6,511 nucleotides of DNA from Thermoplasmata archaeon (lineage in GTDB: Archaea > Thermoplasmatota > Thermoplasmata > Sysuiplasmatales > Sysuiplasmataceae), in the NCBI GenBank assembly GCA_021811925.1, contig JAKAPY010000097.1, positions 1 to 6,511 on the forward strand. The letters are read 5' to 3'. The notes below the pieces were generated by a model. It was not told the DNA's origin and made no database searches. It saw nothing but the letters and a program-made list of their open reading frames with translations. Shown in pieces: positions 6,317 to 6,511 of this stretch. Position numbers and translations under genes: made by a program. Position 1 is the stretch's first letter. Every line of letters starts with the position of its first letter.

Positions 6317-6511
6317 GTATTCGCCACAAAGTCATCATACATCCTAAGGGAGTTGTAATATTTAGTTGGAACACAAAGGGATGTGTACACATTTATGCTG
6401 TAACTTTCAACAAGACCCTGTACCTTCCCTCATAACAGATTTGGAGAATCGATAATGCGGTCCTGTGTTCATTTCTTCTGCACCACTTACAAAAATCAAC
6501 TGCGAGTGTTG
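6317..6511. other. A/T-rich terminal region without a convincing gene
   Basis: This stretch is visibly richer in A/T than the rest of the window. On the minus strand a 38-codon open frame (6429-6313) ends in a TGA that overlaps the relic's ATG as ATGA; another open frame enters from the edge and stops after 38 codons. Neither is recognisable. A TATA-like block on the minus strand (complement of 6356-6367) could be the old promoter of the AHSA1 relic, about 45 bases before its ATG. Confidence 0.35.
6381..6392. repeat. Perfect 12-bp palindrome ATGTGTACACAT
   Basis: ATGTGTACACAT equals its own reverse complement. It lies 65-76 bases upstream of the AHSA1 relic's start codon and 14 bases upstream of its TATA-like block, a position suited to an operator for a dimeric regulator. 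It shares the TGTAC core with the inverted repeat arms at 4800-4851, which may be chance. Confidence 0.4.

Noticed and set aside
6407..6511. Minus-strand open frames entering from the right edge as the C-terminus of a real gene
   Set aside because: Two frames are open for only 34-38 codons, neither resembles a known family, and the region is A/T-rich; this much openness is expected by chance.

Overview
The window reads as a short chromosomal segment of an archaeon, possibly from the Thermoplasmatota; the domain call is moderately supported and the phylum is a guess. The evidence is frequent AGG/AGA arginine codons, A/T-rich TATA-like boxes with purine-rich BRE-like flanks at archaeal spacing before two genes, one apparently leaderless start, T-rich tracts rather than hairpins after genes, and a Mre11-then-Rad50 gene order. 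A bacterial host is not excluded. Base composition is near half G+C across the coding part and clearly more A/T-rich in the last 200 bases. The first nine bases equal the 3' end of the common Illumina adapter, so base 1 may be a contig end.

Layout: (1) 13-822, a beta-class DNA N4-cytosine/N6-adenine methyltransferase with the unusual catalytic motif DPDY. (2) 823-943, a gap with a small hairpin and a TATA-like promoter. (3) 944-2068 and 2065-4761, a tightly coupled pair (ATGA overlap): a Mre11/SbcD-type metallophosphoesterase with two substituted metal-ligand positions, and a Rad50/SbcC/YhaN-type SMC-like ATPase of 898 residues that lacks the CxxC zinc hook and has a small beta-rich hinge instead. 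(4) 4762-4885, a gap with a T-rich tract, a perfect 9-bp inverted repeat and a TATA-like box. (5) 4886-5710, a class I SAM-dependent methyltransferase, probably acting on a small molecule. (6) 5841-6316 on the minus strand, a broken AHSA1/SRPBCC gene whose N-terminal half can be reconstructed by eye across one single-base deletion and two in-frame stops. (7) 6317-6511, A/T-rich sequence with no convincing gene but a perfect 12-bp palindrome.

The nuclease and ATPase almost certainly form one complex that processes DNA ends or structures. They are not the canonical archaeal HerA-NurA-Mre11-Rad50 cluster: neither HerA nor NurA is adjacent, and motif changes in both subunits point to a divergent subfamily. 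The DNA methyltransferase just upstream invites the hypothesis of a modification-plus-nuclease (defence-like) module, but the pair has its own promoter and the link rests on position alone. The SAM methyltransferase and the AHSA1 relic look functionally unrelated and converge on a short intergenic region.
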